Assembly (NCBI GenBank): GCA_023417655.1
Contig: JAEZFD010000049.1
Location: 72,198-136,197, forward strand
Length of the DNA stretch: 64,000 bases
From: Planctomycetota bacterium
Lineage (GTDB): Bacteria; Planctomycetota; Planctomycetia; Planctomycetales; Planctomycetaceae
Direction: 5' to 3'
A model generated the notes under the pieces. That model made no database searches. It saw only the letters and a program-made list of their open reading frames with translations, and was not told where the DNA came from. Both the position numbers and the translations under genes were made by a program. Positions 44,798-53,854 of this stretch are shown here, in pieces; the first letter of the stretch is position 1; each line of letters begins with the position of its first letter.

Positions 44798-46867
44798 TCA
44801 GAATTCCTGGAGTCGCATTTCTGCGGTCTGCGGATCAGTCGCCGGAAGCTGGCAGACTCCCCGTTCGCAGACATACAGTGCCGCTCCATTCAGTGCCGGC
44901 TTATCTCGGCTGAGATCCAGTGGGGCAGGTGATGCTTCTGGGTTGAAAATGACCAGCTTGTTGGGCAGATATTGCTTCCGGATGAGGTTCAGATAGGTCT
45001 CACCGGAATCTGACTCGCTGGCGGAGATGACGAGCTCAGCCACCGGACCGAGCAGGGCGTCATAGGCAATCAGTGACTGCCCGACCGCCCGGGGATGGTC
45101 AGCCAGCAACCCTGACAGGGAATCAAGAATCTGAACTGCGACCTGCTCCAGTTCAAGTTTCCCGGTGAGACGGCCCAGCTTCAGCAGAGCCGTTGCCAGC
45201 ATCCCATTGCCGGAGGGAGTGGCATTGTCTTCTGAATCTTTGGTCCGGGTGATTAACTGTTCGTGGTCAGCGGCAGTATAGAAGAAGCGTCCACCTTCGA
45301 CCGGATCCCGAAACTTCTGAACGGTCTGCTCGGCCAGCTGCCTCGCCTCATCCAGTAGATCCCATCGCTGGCAGGCCTGAGATGTTTCCACCAGCCCATC
45401 AATCAGGCAAGCGTAATCGTCCAGATACGCCGGGAGAATTGACTGGCCGTTCTGTGAACTGTGAAGCAGTTGTCCTTGGGGATCGCGACAGTTTTGCAGC
45501 AGGAAGTCGGAAGCACGTGCTGCGGCTTCGAGGTAACGCGGGTCATTCAGCGCGAAACCGGCCTGCGCGAAGGCCGTGATCATCATGCCGTTCCAGTTGG
45601 TCAGAATCTTTTCGTCGCGGGCTGGTGCAATTCGCAGCTTCCTGACCTGAAGGAGTTTCTCCCGACAGCTTTTCAGGCGAGTTTCGAGATCTTCGACGCT
45701 CATTCCGTTCAGAGTGGCGACTTCCTCCACACTGCGAGCACGGTTGAGAATGGTGTGTCCTTCCCAGTTTCCCTTTCGGCTCACATCGTAGGCCTCACTG
45801 AAGAGAGTCGCATCTGCTTCTCCGAGGACTTCGTGGATTTCCTGCTCGGTCCAGACGAAGAACTTCCCTTCTTCGCCTTCGCTGTCGGCGTCCTGCGTGC
45901 TGTAGAAACCTCCATTCGGAGAGGTCATCTCGCGAAGGACATAGTCAAGCGTTTCCCGGACCACTCGTTCAAAAGTTGGATCCTGAGTGATCTGCCAAGC
46001 CTCCAGATAGGCTGGCACGAGCAGGGCATTGTCATACAGCATTTTCTCAAAATGCGGTACCAGCCAGAAAGCATCGGTTGAATAGCGGTGGAATCCGCCC
46101 CCCAGATGATCGTAGATTCCGCCGTCAGCCATCTTGCGCAGTGCCAGCAGTGCGGTCTGCAGGAAAGCCTCCTCACCGAATCGCTTCCAGCCTCGCAGCA
46201 GCACCCGAATATCCATGGAATGAGGAAATTTAGGGGCGCCGCCGAAGCCTCCATTCTTGCGATCCGCGGATCGCACCAGTTCCTGGCAGGCATGTCTCAG
46301 GACCTCGACACTCAGTGGAACCTGAGTAAGCACGGGTGCGGCCAGTTCAGAGACGGCCTGCACGAGATCCTGGGCACTTGTTTCAACTTCGTCGCGGCGG
46401 TTCTTCCAGTAATCCTGAAGTTTAACAAGAATGTCGCTGAAGCCCGGCATCCCCATGCGAGAGGTCGGAGGCCAGTAAGTCCCGCCGAAGAAGGGGGCTC
46501 CGTCAGGCGTGAGGAAGACTGACATCGGCCATCCCCCACGACGGGTGATCAGCTGCACGGCCGACATATAGATCTGGTCGAGATCCGGACGTTCCTCCCG
46601 GTCGACCTTGATGGACACATAGTGTTGATTCAGATAATCGGCGATGGATTGGTTTTCGAAACTCTCGTGCTCCATCACATGACACCAATGGCAGGCGCTG
46701 TATCCGATTGATAGAAAGATGGGCTTGTCCTCAGCCCGGGCTTTCTCAAATGCTTCAGGTCCCCAAGGATACCAGTCGACCGGATTCAGGGCGTGCTGCT
46801 GCAGATAGAGGCTCGACTGGCTCGCCAGACGATTGGCCGGACGCTCGTTGGGTGAATGTGCGGTCAT
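44798..46867 (-). CDS. DUF255 thioredoxin-like protein (YyaL/SPATA20 family)
   Basis: This 689-aa protein starts with a thioredoxin-like DUF255 domain: NPVDWYPWGPEAFEKA, the CHWC site in GYSACHWCHVMEHESFEN (about residues 56-66), IKVDREERPDLDQIYM and GGWPMSVFLTPDG. The rest is an (alpha/alpha)6 barrel related to N-acylglucosamine 2-epimerase (EKMLYDNALLVPAYLEAW, DADSEGEEGKFFVWT). The family is widespread from bacteria to mammals and its reaction is not settled. Full length and undisturbed. It is divergent from the TPR gene. Confidence 0.94.
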   Translation of the reverse strand: MTAHSPNERPANRLASQSSLYLQQHALNPVDWYPWGPEAFEKARAEDKPIFLSIGYSACHWCHVMEHESFENQSIADYLNQHYVSIKVDREERPDLDQIYMSAVQLITRRGGWPMSVFLTPDGAPFFGGTYWPPTSRMGMPGFSDILVKLQDYWKNRRDEVETSAQDLVQAVSELAAPVLTQVPLSVEVLRHACQELVRSADRKNGGFGGAPKFPHSMDIRVLLRGWKRFGEEAFLQTALLALRKMADGGIYDHLGGGFHRYSTDAFWLVPHFEKMLYDNALLVPAYLEAWQITQDPTFERVVRETLDYVLREMTSPNGGFYSTQDADSEGEEGKFFVWTEQEIHEVLGEADATLFSEAYDVSRKGNWEGHTILNRARSVEEVATLNGMSVEDLETRLKSCREKLLQVRKLRIAPARDEKILTNWNGMMITAFAQAGFALNDPRYLEAAARASDFLLQNCRDPQGQLLHSSQNGQSILPAYLDDYACLIDGLVETSQACQRWDLLDEARQLAEQTVQKFRDPVEGGRFFYTAADHEQLITRTKDSEDNATPSGNGMLATALLKLGRLTGKLELEQVAVQILDSLSGLLADHPRAVGQSLIAYDALLGPVAELVISASESDSGETYLNLIRKQYLPNKLVIFNPEASPAPLDLSRDKPALNGAALYVCERGVCQLPATDPQTAEMRLQEF

Positions 46868-47033
46868 GTCCGTTCACCAATGTAAGAGTTCTGAGGAGAT
46901 GGAGAAGTCCGGTTTAAACTGCAACTTCAGTGTCGCCCATTCTGGTCGATTGTGCACTGCTCTTGCTCCAAATCGGACATTTTTGTACTACGTCAAAGAA
47001 TCGTTGCTCATTCGCCCGGAAGGAGTTGGGAAA

Positions 47034-48446
47034 ATGTCACGCGTTTTGCTCGGATTGATACTGGGATTATGCATTTGGGCGAATCCTGTCGCCGCTCAAT
47101 CAGAACTTGAAATTCAAAAAGATCAGGCCGATAAAGCCTACCGGGAAAGAGACTTCCCGAAATCCATTCGAGTCTGTGACCAGGTTCTGGCACAAGCTCC
47201 GAATGACCACGTTGCGCTCTACCTGCGGGGCAGCAGCAAAGTAGAAATGGGCATTGCCATCGGCGATGTCGAATCTGTTCGTCAGGGAATTGCTGACGCC
47301 CGTGAGGCCATCCGTCACGAAGGCAAAGGGAAGGCCGAGTATTACCTTCCCTATATCTACGGGATGAGCCATCTGGCCGCGCTGGAAGGCAAAAGCGTGC
47401 ATGCCCAGACCGCTCGAACTGTCGCGGACTCTGTCCTCGATCGCGAAGATCTGACGCCTGAACAGCGGGCAAATCTGTACTATCAGAGAGCCCAGGCCAA
47501 CATGCAGCTGCGTGATGCCGCTGCAACCGAGCACGACCTCGCTGAGGCTCTGAAGCTGAGCCCGAACCATCTCGCCGCACTGATGTTGCTGGCGGATTCA
47601 GCTGCCCGAAGCAAGACCCCGACAGAAGCCCTGGCCGCATATACCCGCGTGGTGAATCAGTTCCCGGACAACGCGCTGACCTACAACAATCGTGGGATGT
47701 TCCTGCAGTCGCAGCAGCGGCAGCAGGAAGCTTTGGCTGATTTCAATAAGGCGATCTCGCTCGATCCAAAGTTCGTTCCGGCTTACATCAACCGCGGTTT
47801 CGCGCAGATGGAAGCGAATGACTTTACGAGTGCTGAGGCCTCATTCAATCAGGTTCTCGCCATGGATCCACAGCAGGTGGGGGCGTTGAGTCTGCGTGCC
47901 AAATGCCGCCTGAATTCAGGCAATCTGTCCGCTGCACTTGCTGATTTCAAGCAGGTCGCCACCGCAGCTCCGCAGAACCCAATGGCCTTTGCCGATCTGG
48001 GATTTGTGCAGTTCTTCTCGCAGGATTTCAGCGGAGCGTTGGCTTCATTCAAGTCCGCACTTCGAATCGACAGCAAGATGAAATTTCTGCTTCCTTGGAA
48101 GCTGGCATGCGAAATGCGCCTGCAGCAAGTGGATCAGGCGAATTATCAAGAGGTGCTGAACAAGCCAGAAGCGCAGCGGGACTGGGTCGACAATGTCCTC
48201 CTGTTCCAGCTGGGGAAACTCGATGCAACGCAGATGCTGCAGGCCGTCAGTTCCACCGATCAGGCTGCTCGTGAGGCACAACTCTGCGAAGGGTACTACT
48301 TCATCGGGGTTGAACTGCAGCGCCGGAACAGAAATGCGGACGCCGTTGCTTACTTCAAGCACGCCATTCAGAAGCCACTCACAAAGCTCTCCGCCTACCG
48401 GGGTTCCGTCATCGGAGTTTCGCAGGCCCAAGGAGCCGGAAACTAG
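47034..48446 (+). CDS. Exported TPR-repeat protein
   Basis: This is about 470 aa from the ATG at 47034, which follows AGGAG at good spacing; the open frame extends to 46833 but lacks family sequence. A signal peptide (LLGLILGLCIWANPVAAQ) is followed by about ten TPR units with the usual pattern, for example YRERDFPKSIRVCDQVLAQA, NNRGMFLQSQQRQQEALADF and INRGFAQMEANDFTSAEASF. Such proteins scaffold complexes in the periplasm. The stop codon runs into repeat copy C. Confidence 0.9.
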   Translation: MSRVLLGLILGLCIWANPVAAQSELEIQKDQADKAYRERDFPKSIRVCDQVLAQAPNDHVALYLRGSSKVEMGIAIGDVESVRQGIADAREAIRHEGKGKAEYYLPYIYGMSHLAALEGKSVHAQTARTVADSVLDREDLTPEQRANLYYQRAQANMQLRDAAATEHDLAEALKLSPNHLAALMLLADSAARSKTPTEALAAYTRVVNQFPDNALTYNNRGMFLQSQQRQQEALADFNKAISLDPKFVPAYINRGFAQMEANDFTSAEASFNQVLAMDPQQVGALSLRAKCRLNSGNLSAALADFKQVATAAPQNPMAFADLGFVQFFSQDFSGALASFKSALRIDSKMKFLLPWKLACEMRLQQVDQANYQEVLNKPEAQRDWVDNVLLFQLGKLDATQMLQAVSSTDQAAREAQLCEGYYFIGVELQRRNRNADAVAYFKHAIQKPLTKLSAYRGSVIGVSQAQGAGN

Positions 48447-48551
48447 AACAGTTTGCTCTACCGTGTGCCCGGGCAGCGCGACTTTTCAACAGAAAAAACG
48501 CTGCATCCCGCGTGGGGTGGACGGGCAGATCAAAAGGCAGAATGGCCGAGG
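48446..48551 (+). repeat. Dispersed intergenic repeat, copy C
   Basis: This copy begins at the last base of the TPR stop codon with GAACAGTTTGCTCTACC (one base different from the other copies), then TGCCCGGGCAGCGCG, AAAACGCTG, CCGCGTGGG and ACGGGCAGATC. It is in the same orientation as copies A and D. Because it abuts the stop codon, it would be in the 3' end of the TPR transcript, before the terminator at 48593. Confidence 0.85.
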
Positions 48552-48860
48552 CTGGCTCAGTCGAGCTGATGAGCAATCGAGCAAATGATTCAGAGAACTC
48601 TCCCAGCGCATGTTGGGAGGGTTCTCATTGTTTTATGAGCCTGCTTTTGTTCCTTGGGGCACTGCGGCTTGCCCGGATATCGGGGCGCAGGCAAGAACGG
48701 CTCTCGAAGACGATTGCGACTCGACAGCTGCGAGACAACTTCTGCTAAACAGCTTCCCCGTACCCGCCTGACAGCGAACAGCGAACTTCCTGGATCGGAA
48801 GACCGCTGCCCGTTCTAAGGTGGGGCCACGTTGGCAAACTGCTGGCAGTTGCGACGCAAC
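48447..48860. other. Intergenic region with repeat copy C and terminator
   Basis: This 414-bp gap between the convergent TPR and 80-aa genes holds repeat copy C and a strong terminator hairpin (48593-48626). No supported gene is seen; the open frame at 48512-48748 is not protein-like. Confidence 0.6.
48593..48635 (+). terminator. Rho-independent-type terminator after TPR gene
   Basis: GAGAACTCTCCCA (48593-48605) pairs with TGGGAGGGTTCTC (48614-48626), a 13-bp stem with one U-G wobble, followed by ATTGTTTTA. It lies 147 bp after the TPR stop, beyond the repeat copy. Confidence 0.75.
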
Positions 48861-49103
48861 TTATTTGTGGTAGCCGAGTGAAGCCATCACATCGAACAGT
48901 TCTTCAAATGTGATGAAGCGACGGTGATTCTTCAGTTTGTATTCATCAACCGCGCGGGCAAGCTCATCCACTTCGGGACGCCCGCTGTTTCGCGAATCAC
49001 CGAACTGACGACGGTTTGAACCTGCTTCCGGCCCGCCACGTCCTCCCTGCCGGCGGTCCACAAATTGGTTGTTCTCGGTCGAAAAACTTTGCATGACCTG
49101 CAC
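48861..49103 (-). CDS. Small planctomycete hypothetical protein, 80 aa
   Basis: This 80-aa protein has a low-complexity, basic N-terminal half rich in Gly, Arg, Asn and Ser (DRRQGGRGGPEAGSNRRQ), followed by a compact C-terminal helix-turn segment: ELARAVDEYKLKNHRR and FITFEELFDVMASLGYHK. The C-terminal pattern is familiar from conserved planctomycete small proteins, but no function is known to me. AGGGAGAGAG lies upstream of the ATG. The 5' leader carries an imperfect hairpin (49112-49159). Confidence 0.8.
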   Translation of the reverse strand: MQVMQSFSTENNQFVDRRQGGRGGPEAGSNRRQFGDSRNSGRPEVDELARAVDEYKLKNHRRFITFEELFDVMASLGYHK

Positions 49104-49592
49104 TCTCTCCCTGCAATGTCCGGGGATTCATCTGTTTGGTGAATAATCCCGACAGTGCAAAGACCGTTTTTGATACCGGATTGCGAAGCGATCACTTCAG
49201 GACCGCAAATTTTCAGCGACTGACCAGTCCTCCAAGGGAGGGCTCGCCGCGAAGCCATCTTCGGGTCACTTACAGGACCACCCCGACGCTGCTTCAATGA
49301 AAAGTTTAGAAGCGCATTTCCCCCCGAGGAGCCAATTTCTCGACGACGCGGACAGAATTGACTCCGCCTGCACCGCTGCACACGCCGGGGGTAGCGATTG
49401 CAACGGTTGAATCGGGCTCGTTTGAATGGCATGATTCAACCTCGCGCCTGTTCGACAGCTGATCGAACCCCATCCACCCTGCGCGGAGCGAAGGAATTTC
49501 AATAAGATCTCGCCCCGCGGTGCCGGAAGTCAGGTCGAAATATCGGTCTCGAGCACGCGAATGCGAGAATTCCGTCTGTTAAGGAAAGCTGA
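49104..49592. other. Divergent intergenic region before gpsA
   Basis: This 489-bp gap separates the 80-aa gene (minus) from gpsA (plus) and should carry both promoters. Apart from the leader hairpin at 49112-49159, I see nothing. Confidence 0.6.
49112..49159 (-). promoter_or_regulatory. Imperfect hairpin in leader of the 80-aa gene
   Basis: TGCA, TGTC, GGG and ATT blocks on the left (49112-49130) pair with their complements on the right (49141-49159), with two small bulges. It begins only 9 bp upstream of the 80-aa start codon on the minus strand, so it could affect translation or be a protein-binding site. Confidence 0.4.
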
Positions 49593-50585
49593 ATGCCGTT
49601 CAAAGTGACCGTGGCGGGCTCCGGATCAATGGGGACGGCGTGTGCGATGGTCTTGGCCGAACACCCTGACCTGAACGTCACCCTCTGGGTCCGGGACGAA
49701 AAAACGGCGATCCCGCTGCGCGAATCACGTGTGAATCCCCTGCTGGCAGGGATCACGATTCCAGACCACATCGCCATTACGCACGACATTCAGGTCGCTG
49801 CAGCGGACACCGACTTTCTGCTGGTGGCAATCCCCTCGCAGTTTCTCAGAGTCGCTCTCAAAAACTTTGCTGGTCCGTTACCCAAAGCAACTCGGATTAT
49901 CAGCGTCGTCAAAGGGATTGAGAACGAGACTTTCCTCCGACCCAGTCAGATTATTCAACAGGTTCTGGGGGAACATGACGTTGTTGCACTCGTCGGACCC
50001 AGTCATGCCGAAGAGATCGCGCTCCGACTCCCCTGCAGTGTCGTCGCAGCGGCCGACGATCTGGCTTTGGCGAAGCAGGTACAGGCGATCATGTCGACCG
50101 ACCGGTTTCGGGTTTACACGAAAAGCGATCTCATCGGCGCCGAACTCGCCGGAGCATTGAAGAACTTAATCGGAATCGCTGCCGGAATCTGCGATGGGCT
50201 CGGGTATGGGGATAACGCGAAAGCCGCATTAATCACCCGAGGCATGGTGGAAATCACCCGGTTTGCAGTCACCCTGGGAGCACAGGCAGAAACCTTTGCA
50301 GGGCTGGCTGGCCTCGGGGATCTCATTGCAACCTGCACGAGTCAGCATGGCCGAAATCGCAAGGTCGGCGAGTGGCTTGGGAAGGGCCAGACGCTTGCCG
50401 AGATTCAGGCGTCGATGAATTTCGTCGCAGAAGGGATCAGTACCACGCGAGCTGTTCATGATTTCGCGCAGTCGATGGGAATCGAGCTTCCCATCATCGA
50501 ACAGGTCTATCGCGTCTTGTTTCAAGGAGTCACTCCCGAGGAAGCGACCGATGTTCTCCTGCGTCGGCCGACCGGAGAGGAATAG
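49593..50585 (+). CDS. gpsA: NAD(P)-dependent glycerol-3-phosphate dehydrogenase
   Basis: GpsA reduces dihydroxyacetone phosphate to sn-glycerol-3-phosphate, the backbone for phospholipids. The 330-aa sequence has the Rossmann motif VAGSGSMGTACAMVL (residues 7-21), GPSHAEEIALRLP near residue 140, the catalytic Lys in AGALKNLIGIAAGI near residue 190, and GLAGLGDLIATCTS near residue 240. Full length. The 3' end overlaps the convergent amino acid kinase gene by 56 bp. Confidence 0.96.
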   Translation: MPFKVTVAGSGSMGTACAMVLAEHPDLNVTLWVRDEKTAIPLRESRVNPLLAGITIPDHIAITHDIQVAAADTDFLLVAIPSQFLRVALKNFAGPLPKATRIISVVKGIENETFLRPSQIIQQVLGEHDVVALVGPSHAEEIALRLPCSVVAAADDLALAKQVQAIMSTDRFRVYTKSDLIGAELAGALKNLIGIAAGICDGLGYGDNAKAALITRGMVEITRFAVTLGAQAETFAGLAGLGDLIATCTSQHGRNRKVGEWLGKGQTLAEIQASMNFVAEGISTTRAVHDFAQSMGIELPIIEQVYRVLFQGVTPEEATDVLLRRPTGEE

Positions 50586-51255
50586 GTTGAACTTTCAGTG
50601 GCCGTGAGCGGAGGTTGACCCACGCGAGTTGTTGCAGTCCGGCAGCGAATTGGGGAAAGGCCTGATCGACCAGCTCCAGCGTACTCAGCTGAATCGGCGA
50701 GCAATCTGAGTCGTTGAGTTCAGTTGATTTGACGAGCAGGAGCCGGCCCCCGGAGAACCGCGTTGCCAGATGTGCTGCGATCGAATCACTGGTCGTCTCC
50801 CAGCCACTGGAGAGTTCCTCGATTACCTGCAGACGTGCCACATCGACCACGGCGGATGTTGCTGGACTGTCCATGCACTGCAGATCAGCGTCTGTTGTGA
50901 AGACCGGCAACTGCAGTTGCGCTCCGAGGATCGTTGCTCCTAGCGACATGGCTTGTATGGCAAGTTGATGACTGAATGCGGCAGGCCATTGATGGATCTC
51001 GTCGAGGCGGCGGACTTCATCCGCAAAGCCGCCTCCTCCGGCGACCAGCAGCACCGGTTCCCGAAGATGCTTTAAGAGATGGCTGAGTCGTTCAGTCAGT
51101 TCCACGCAGTCGAACAGACTGCCGCCGATCTTCACCACCCAATTCCACTGATTGCCCGTCCGGCGAGTTTCAGTTTTCGGATGGAACGCGATACCCTCTT
51201 GCGTTGGGCGAGAGAGATGGGGCAAACCCTCGTTCAAGACGACGCTCCTCGTCAA
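50530..51255 (-). CDS. Amino acid kinase family protein
   Basis: This protein of up to 241 aa has the amino acid kinase fold: WVVKIGGSLFDCVELTERL near residue 40, LLVAGGGGFADEVRRLDE near residue 72, and SDSIAAHLATRFSGGRLLLVKS near residue 155. Planctomycetal members resemble the archaeal MfnE-type kinase linked to methanopterin-like C1 cofactors; this assignment is inference from memory. The N-terminus is unsure: the frame opens with TTG at 51255 and no ATG lies before the kinase motif; GTG codons just before KIGGS are alternatives. Confidence 0.72.
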   Translation of the reverse strand: MTRSVVLNEGLPHLSRPTQEGIAFHPKTETRRTGNQWNWVVKIGGSLFDCVELTERLSHLLKHLREPVLLVAGGGGFADEVRRLDEIHQWPAAFSHQLAIQAMSLGATILGAQLQLPVFTTDADLQCMDSPATSAVVDVARLQVIEELSSGWETTSDSIAAHLATRFSGGRLLLVKSTELNDSDCSPIQLSTLELVDQAFPQFAAGLQQLAWVNLRSRPLKVQPIPLRSADAGEHRSLPRE

Positions 51256-51311
51256 AGTTCAGTCTCGAGGGACCATCTCAGCGACAGCTCATCTCGATCA
51301 GTAGGAAATAT

Positions 51312-51794
51312 ATGAACGCGATTCAGGCCATTGCCCAAAATTTGGATCTCTCCGACATGATCTGCGGAGGATATCTCACCGGTTTAACCGATGCGGATCT
51401 GATGATTCGGCCATCAGTCGGAATTAACCATATCAACTGGCAACTTGGACACCTCATCGTCTCTGATCACGAGATGCTGGCCGCGATCCGGCCCCAGGCT
51501 TTGCCTCCACTGCCAGCAGGTCTTGAGGAACAATATTCCAAGGCAGCGGCCTCCTGCGATGATCCGGCGAAATTTCAGACCAAGGATGAACTGCTCGCGA
51601 TCTTCACAGAGATCCGGAAAGGCGTGCGGGCCGCTCTGGAACAGGAAACCGAAGCCAATCTGGATGCAGAGTCCGGTATCAGCTATGCCCCGACTGTGGG
51701 GCAGATCTATCTCATGTTGGGATCGCACTGGCTCATGCACTGCGGCCAGTGGGTCGCTGTTCGCCGTCAGCGCGGATTGCCGCCACTCTTTTAA
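51312..51794 (+). CDS. DinB-family four-helix protein
   Basis: This 160-aa protein (ATG at 51312; the frame is open from 51204) belongs to the DinB/YfiT-like superfamily of four-helix metal-binding proteins. The three expected His ligands are visible: His in NHINWQLGHLIVSDHEML near residue 40 and His in GSHWLMHCGQWVAVRR near residue 140. Members act as thiol-dependent transferases or in stress responses; no specific reaction can be assigned. It is divergent from the amino acid kinase gene. Confidence 0.86.
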   Translation: MNAIQAIAQNLDLSDMICGGYLTGLTDADLMIRPSVGINHINWQLGHLIVSDHEMLAAIRPQALPPLPAGLEEQYSKAAASCDDPAKFQTKDELLAIFTEIRKGVRAALEQETEANLDAESGISYAPTVGQIYLMLGSHWLMHCGQWVAVRRQRGLPPLF

Positions 51795-51849
51795 TTCCGC
51801 TTTGCTTCCTCACGCATCCTGCTCAGGAGGGACCGGGAGACCGGAGTCT

Positions 51850-52764
51850 TTACCGTCCCCCTCCTTTGCGGCGGCGTTTTCGCCAGTCGAGATAGCGGCC
51901 CAGCACCAGTGGGAATGGATCCGCCGTCGTGAGCTGGAGCAGGTCATATCCGCATCCAGTTACCAGTTGCTGCAGTTGCTTCTGAAACGCCTGGAACTGC
52001 TCGAGGTATTCTTTGCGGAGGCGATGAGGGTCAACAAGAATCCGCTCTCCGTCAACTTCCAGACTGCGGAACAGGGTCGGCTTTTCAAAAGGAAATTCCG
52101 CTTCTTCCGGAGCAATGACCTGCAGCATGACAACGTCGTGCTGACTTCTTCGAAACTGCTGAAGAGCGGATTGCAGGACAGCGAGATCATCGAAAAAGTC
52201 ACTGATCAGGATGACAACTGATCGTCTCTTGAGCGTTGGAATCAGCTGTCGGAAAAACGGAGCGAGTCCGGTTTCTCCGCCCGGAGCCCTCGCACTCAGG
52301 ACCGCCGAGAGTTGCTGAAACGTCTTGGGATTCGTTGAAGGTTCGATGCGGTCACGGATCTTCTGATCAAACGTCACCAGTCCAACGGCGTCTCTTTGCC
52401 CGATGAGCAGATACCCAAGTGCGGCCGCGAGCACGCGAGCATATTCAAACTTGGTGGCCGTGCTGCCGCCATAGGCCATGCTGCCCGAGGCATCGACGAC
52501 CAGATAAGCCTGCAGATTCGTTTCTTCTTCGAATTCCTTGATGTAATAGCGCCCGGTCTTGCCGTATGCCCGCCAGTCGATGTGGCGAATCTCATCACCG
52601 GTTGTGTATTGACGATGTTCGACGAACTCAACGCTGGAGCCTTTGAATGGGCTCTCATGCTGGCCGATCATCTCTCCTTCGACGATCCGGCGCGCAATGA
52701 CTTCGAGCTGCCCAAATCGGGCGAGTGCAGTCGAATCATGCAGCGGTGGAAGTGGAGTTGTCAT
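51850..52764 (-). CDS. DUF58 protein with vWA-like fold
   Basis: This 304-aa protein is a DUF58 member. VEHRQYTTGDEIRHIDWRAY near residue 50 is the family signature and LVVDASGSMAYGG near residue 90 is a MIDAS-type metal site (DxSxS). DUF58 genes are usually next to a MoxR-type AAA ATPase in chaperone-like operons, but no moxR lies in this window. The C-terminus ends in a basic tail. It is probably co-transcribed after the TIM-barrel gene (74 bp). Confidence 0.9.
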   Translation of the reverse strand: MTTPLPPLHDSTALARFGQLEVIARRIVEGEMIGQHESPFKGSSVEFVEHRQYTTGDEIRHIDWRAYGKTGRYYIKEFEEETNLQAYLVVDASGSMAYGGSTATKFEYARVLAAALGYLLIGQRDAVGLVTFDQKIRDRIEPSTNPKTFQQLSAVLSARAPGGETGLAPFFRQLIPTLKRRSVVILISDFFDDLAVLQSALQQFRRSQHDVVMLQVIAPEEAEFPFEKPTLFRSLEVDGERILVDPHRLRKEYLEQFQAFQKQLQQLVTGCGYDLLQLTTADPFPLVLGRYLDWRKRRRKGGGR

Positions 52765-52838
52765 CGTGAGGCGATTGCTCAGTCAGTCGGTCACTCAGGC
52801 TTGTTCTGATCGCGAATCCCGATCACTCCGAATTCGGT

Positions 52839-53630
52839 TCAGATCATTCCTTCGAGGAACAGTTGTTTCAGGTATTGGACGCCGCGATTGATGTCCCCGA
52901 TGCGGTCAGTTCCGATGGTCCGCTGGACGTTGATCCAGCCGGTGTAATCCATTTCGTTGAGTAAGGCAGCAACTTCGTCCCAGTCGACAGTGCCCCGACC
53001 GATGGGAACTTCTCGTCCTGATCCGCCGCTCCCTTGAGTGGCATCACGTCCTTCAACGTGGCCCAGAACTCCGAAATAGTCCCGCAGCTCACCGAGGTAG
53101 GGAAGGCCATTGAGGACCCAGTCTGAAAAGTCTCCGTCGATGTTGACCAATCCCTGATTGATCGCCTTCAGAACCGGCTTCCATTCGCTCGCCGGATCTC
53201 CGCCTGGCAAGAGACAAAGAATCACACCGTGTCGATCACCTGCGCCGGCGAGTTCTCCGAGGATCTGAATCAGCGTCTCCCGCTCTTTTGAATCTGCTGT
53301 CGGCAGGTCACCCGGCCGGAGTGTCAACCGGCGAATCCGGAGCTGTGATGCAGTCGTGATGGCGTCATGAATGGCAGTAAGTCGCTGATCGAGATGTTCG
53401 GGGTCAATCAGCGGTCTCTTCAGCGGGAAGTGACCAGAAGCAGGTTCGAGGTCACGCTCTTTCAATTCATAAAGCAGCTGTCGCCGGGCGGACTCCCCCA
53501 GTCGTGCTCCGACAATTTCGGTCCGCAGGTCAAACTGAACTCCCCGCACTCCCATCTGAACCGCCAGATGAAGTGCCTGCCGCAGATCGGAATGCAGGGC
53601 ATTGGTCGGCACTGAAATCTTGATCCGCAT
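52839..53630 (-). CDS. Sugar phosphate isomerase/epimerase-like TIM barrel
   Basis: This 263-aa protein is an AP-endonuclease-2-type TIM barrel. Strand ends with likely ligands include VRGVQFDLRTE near residue 30, LVNIDGDFSDWVL near residue 155, VLGHVEGRDAT near residue 185 with His and Glu, and PIGRGTVDWDEVAALLNEM near residue 210. The metal-binding Glu/Asp/His set is only partly recognisable, so the function may be an isomerase or a degraded relative. It is first in a two-gene arrangement with DUF58 and divergent from nif3. Confidence 0.85.
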   Translation of the reverse strand: MRIKISVPTNALHSDLRQALHLAVQMGVRGVQFDLRTEIVGARLGESARRQLLYELKERDLEPASGHFPLKRPLIDPEHLDQRLTAIHDAITTASQLRIRRLTLRPGDLPTADSKERETLIQILGELAGAGDRHGVILCLLPGGDPASEWKPVLKAINQGLVNIDGDFSDWVLNGLPYLGELRDYFGVLGHVEGRDATQGSGGSGREVPIGRGTVDWDEVAALLNEMDYTGWINVQRTIGTDRIGDINRGVQYLKQLFLEGMI

Positions 53631-53854
53631 GAGTTCTCTCGCTCAGATTCATTCTCAAATTCAATTCCGCGTCCCGAAGGGGCTCTCCTGATGAGTGGCC
53701 ACGCGACGTGGTATGGTTGATCATACTCCGGTGTTCAACTCATCGCCTGCATCGCAGGCTGGAATTCACTGGCCGCATGCGAGAAACTGCAATTTAAAGC
53801 TGATGAATCTTCTGAATCCTTATGAGTACGCTCAGCGAGAGTCGGTGCATCGGA

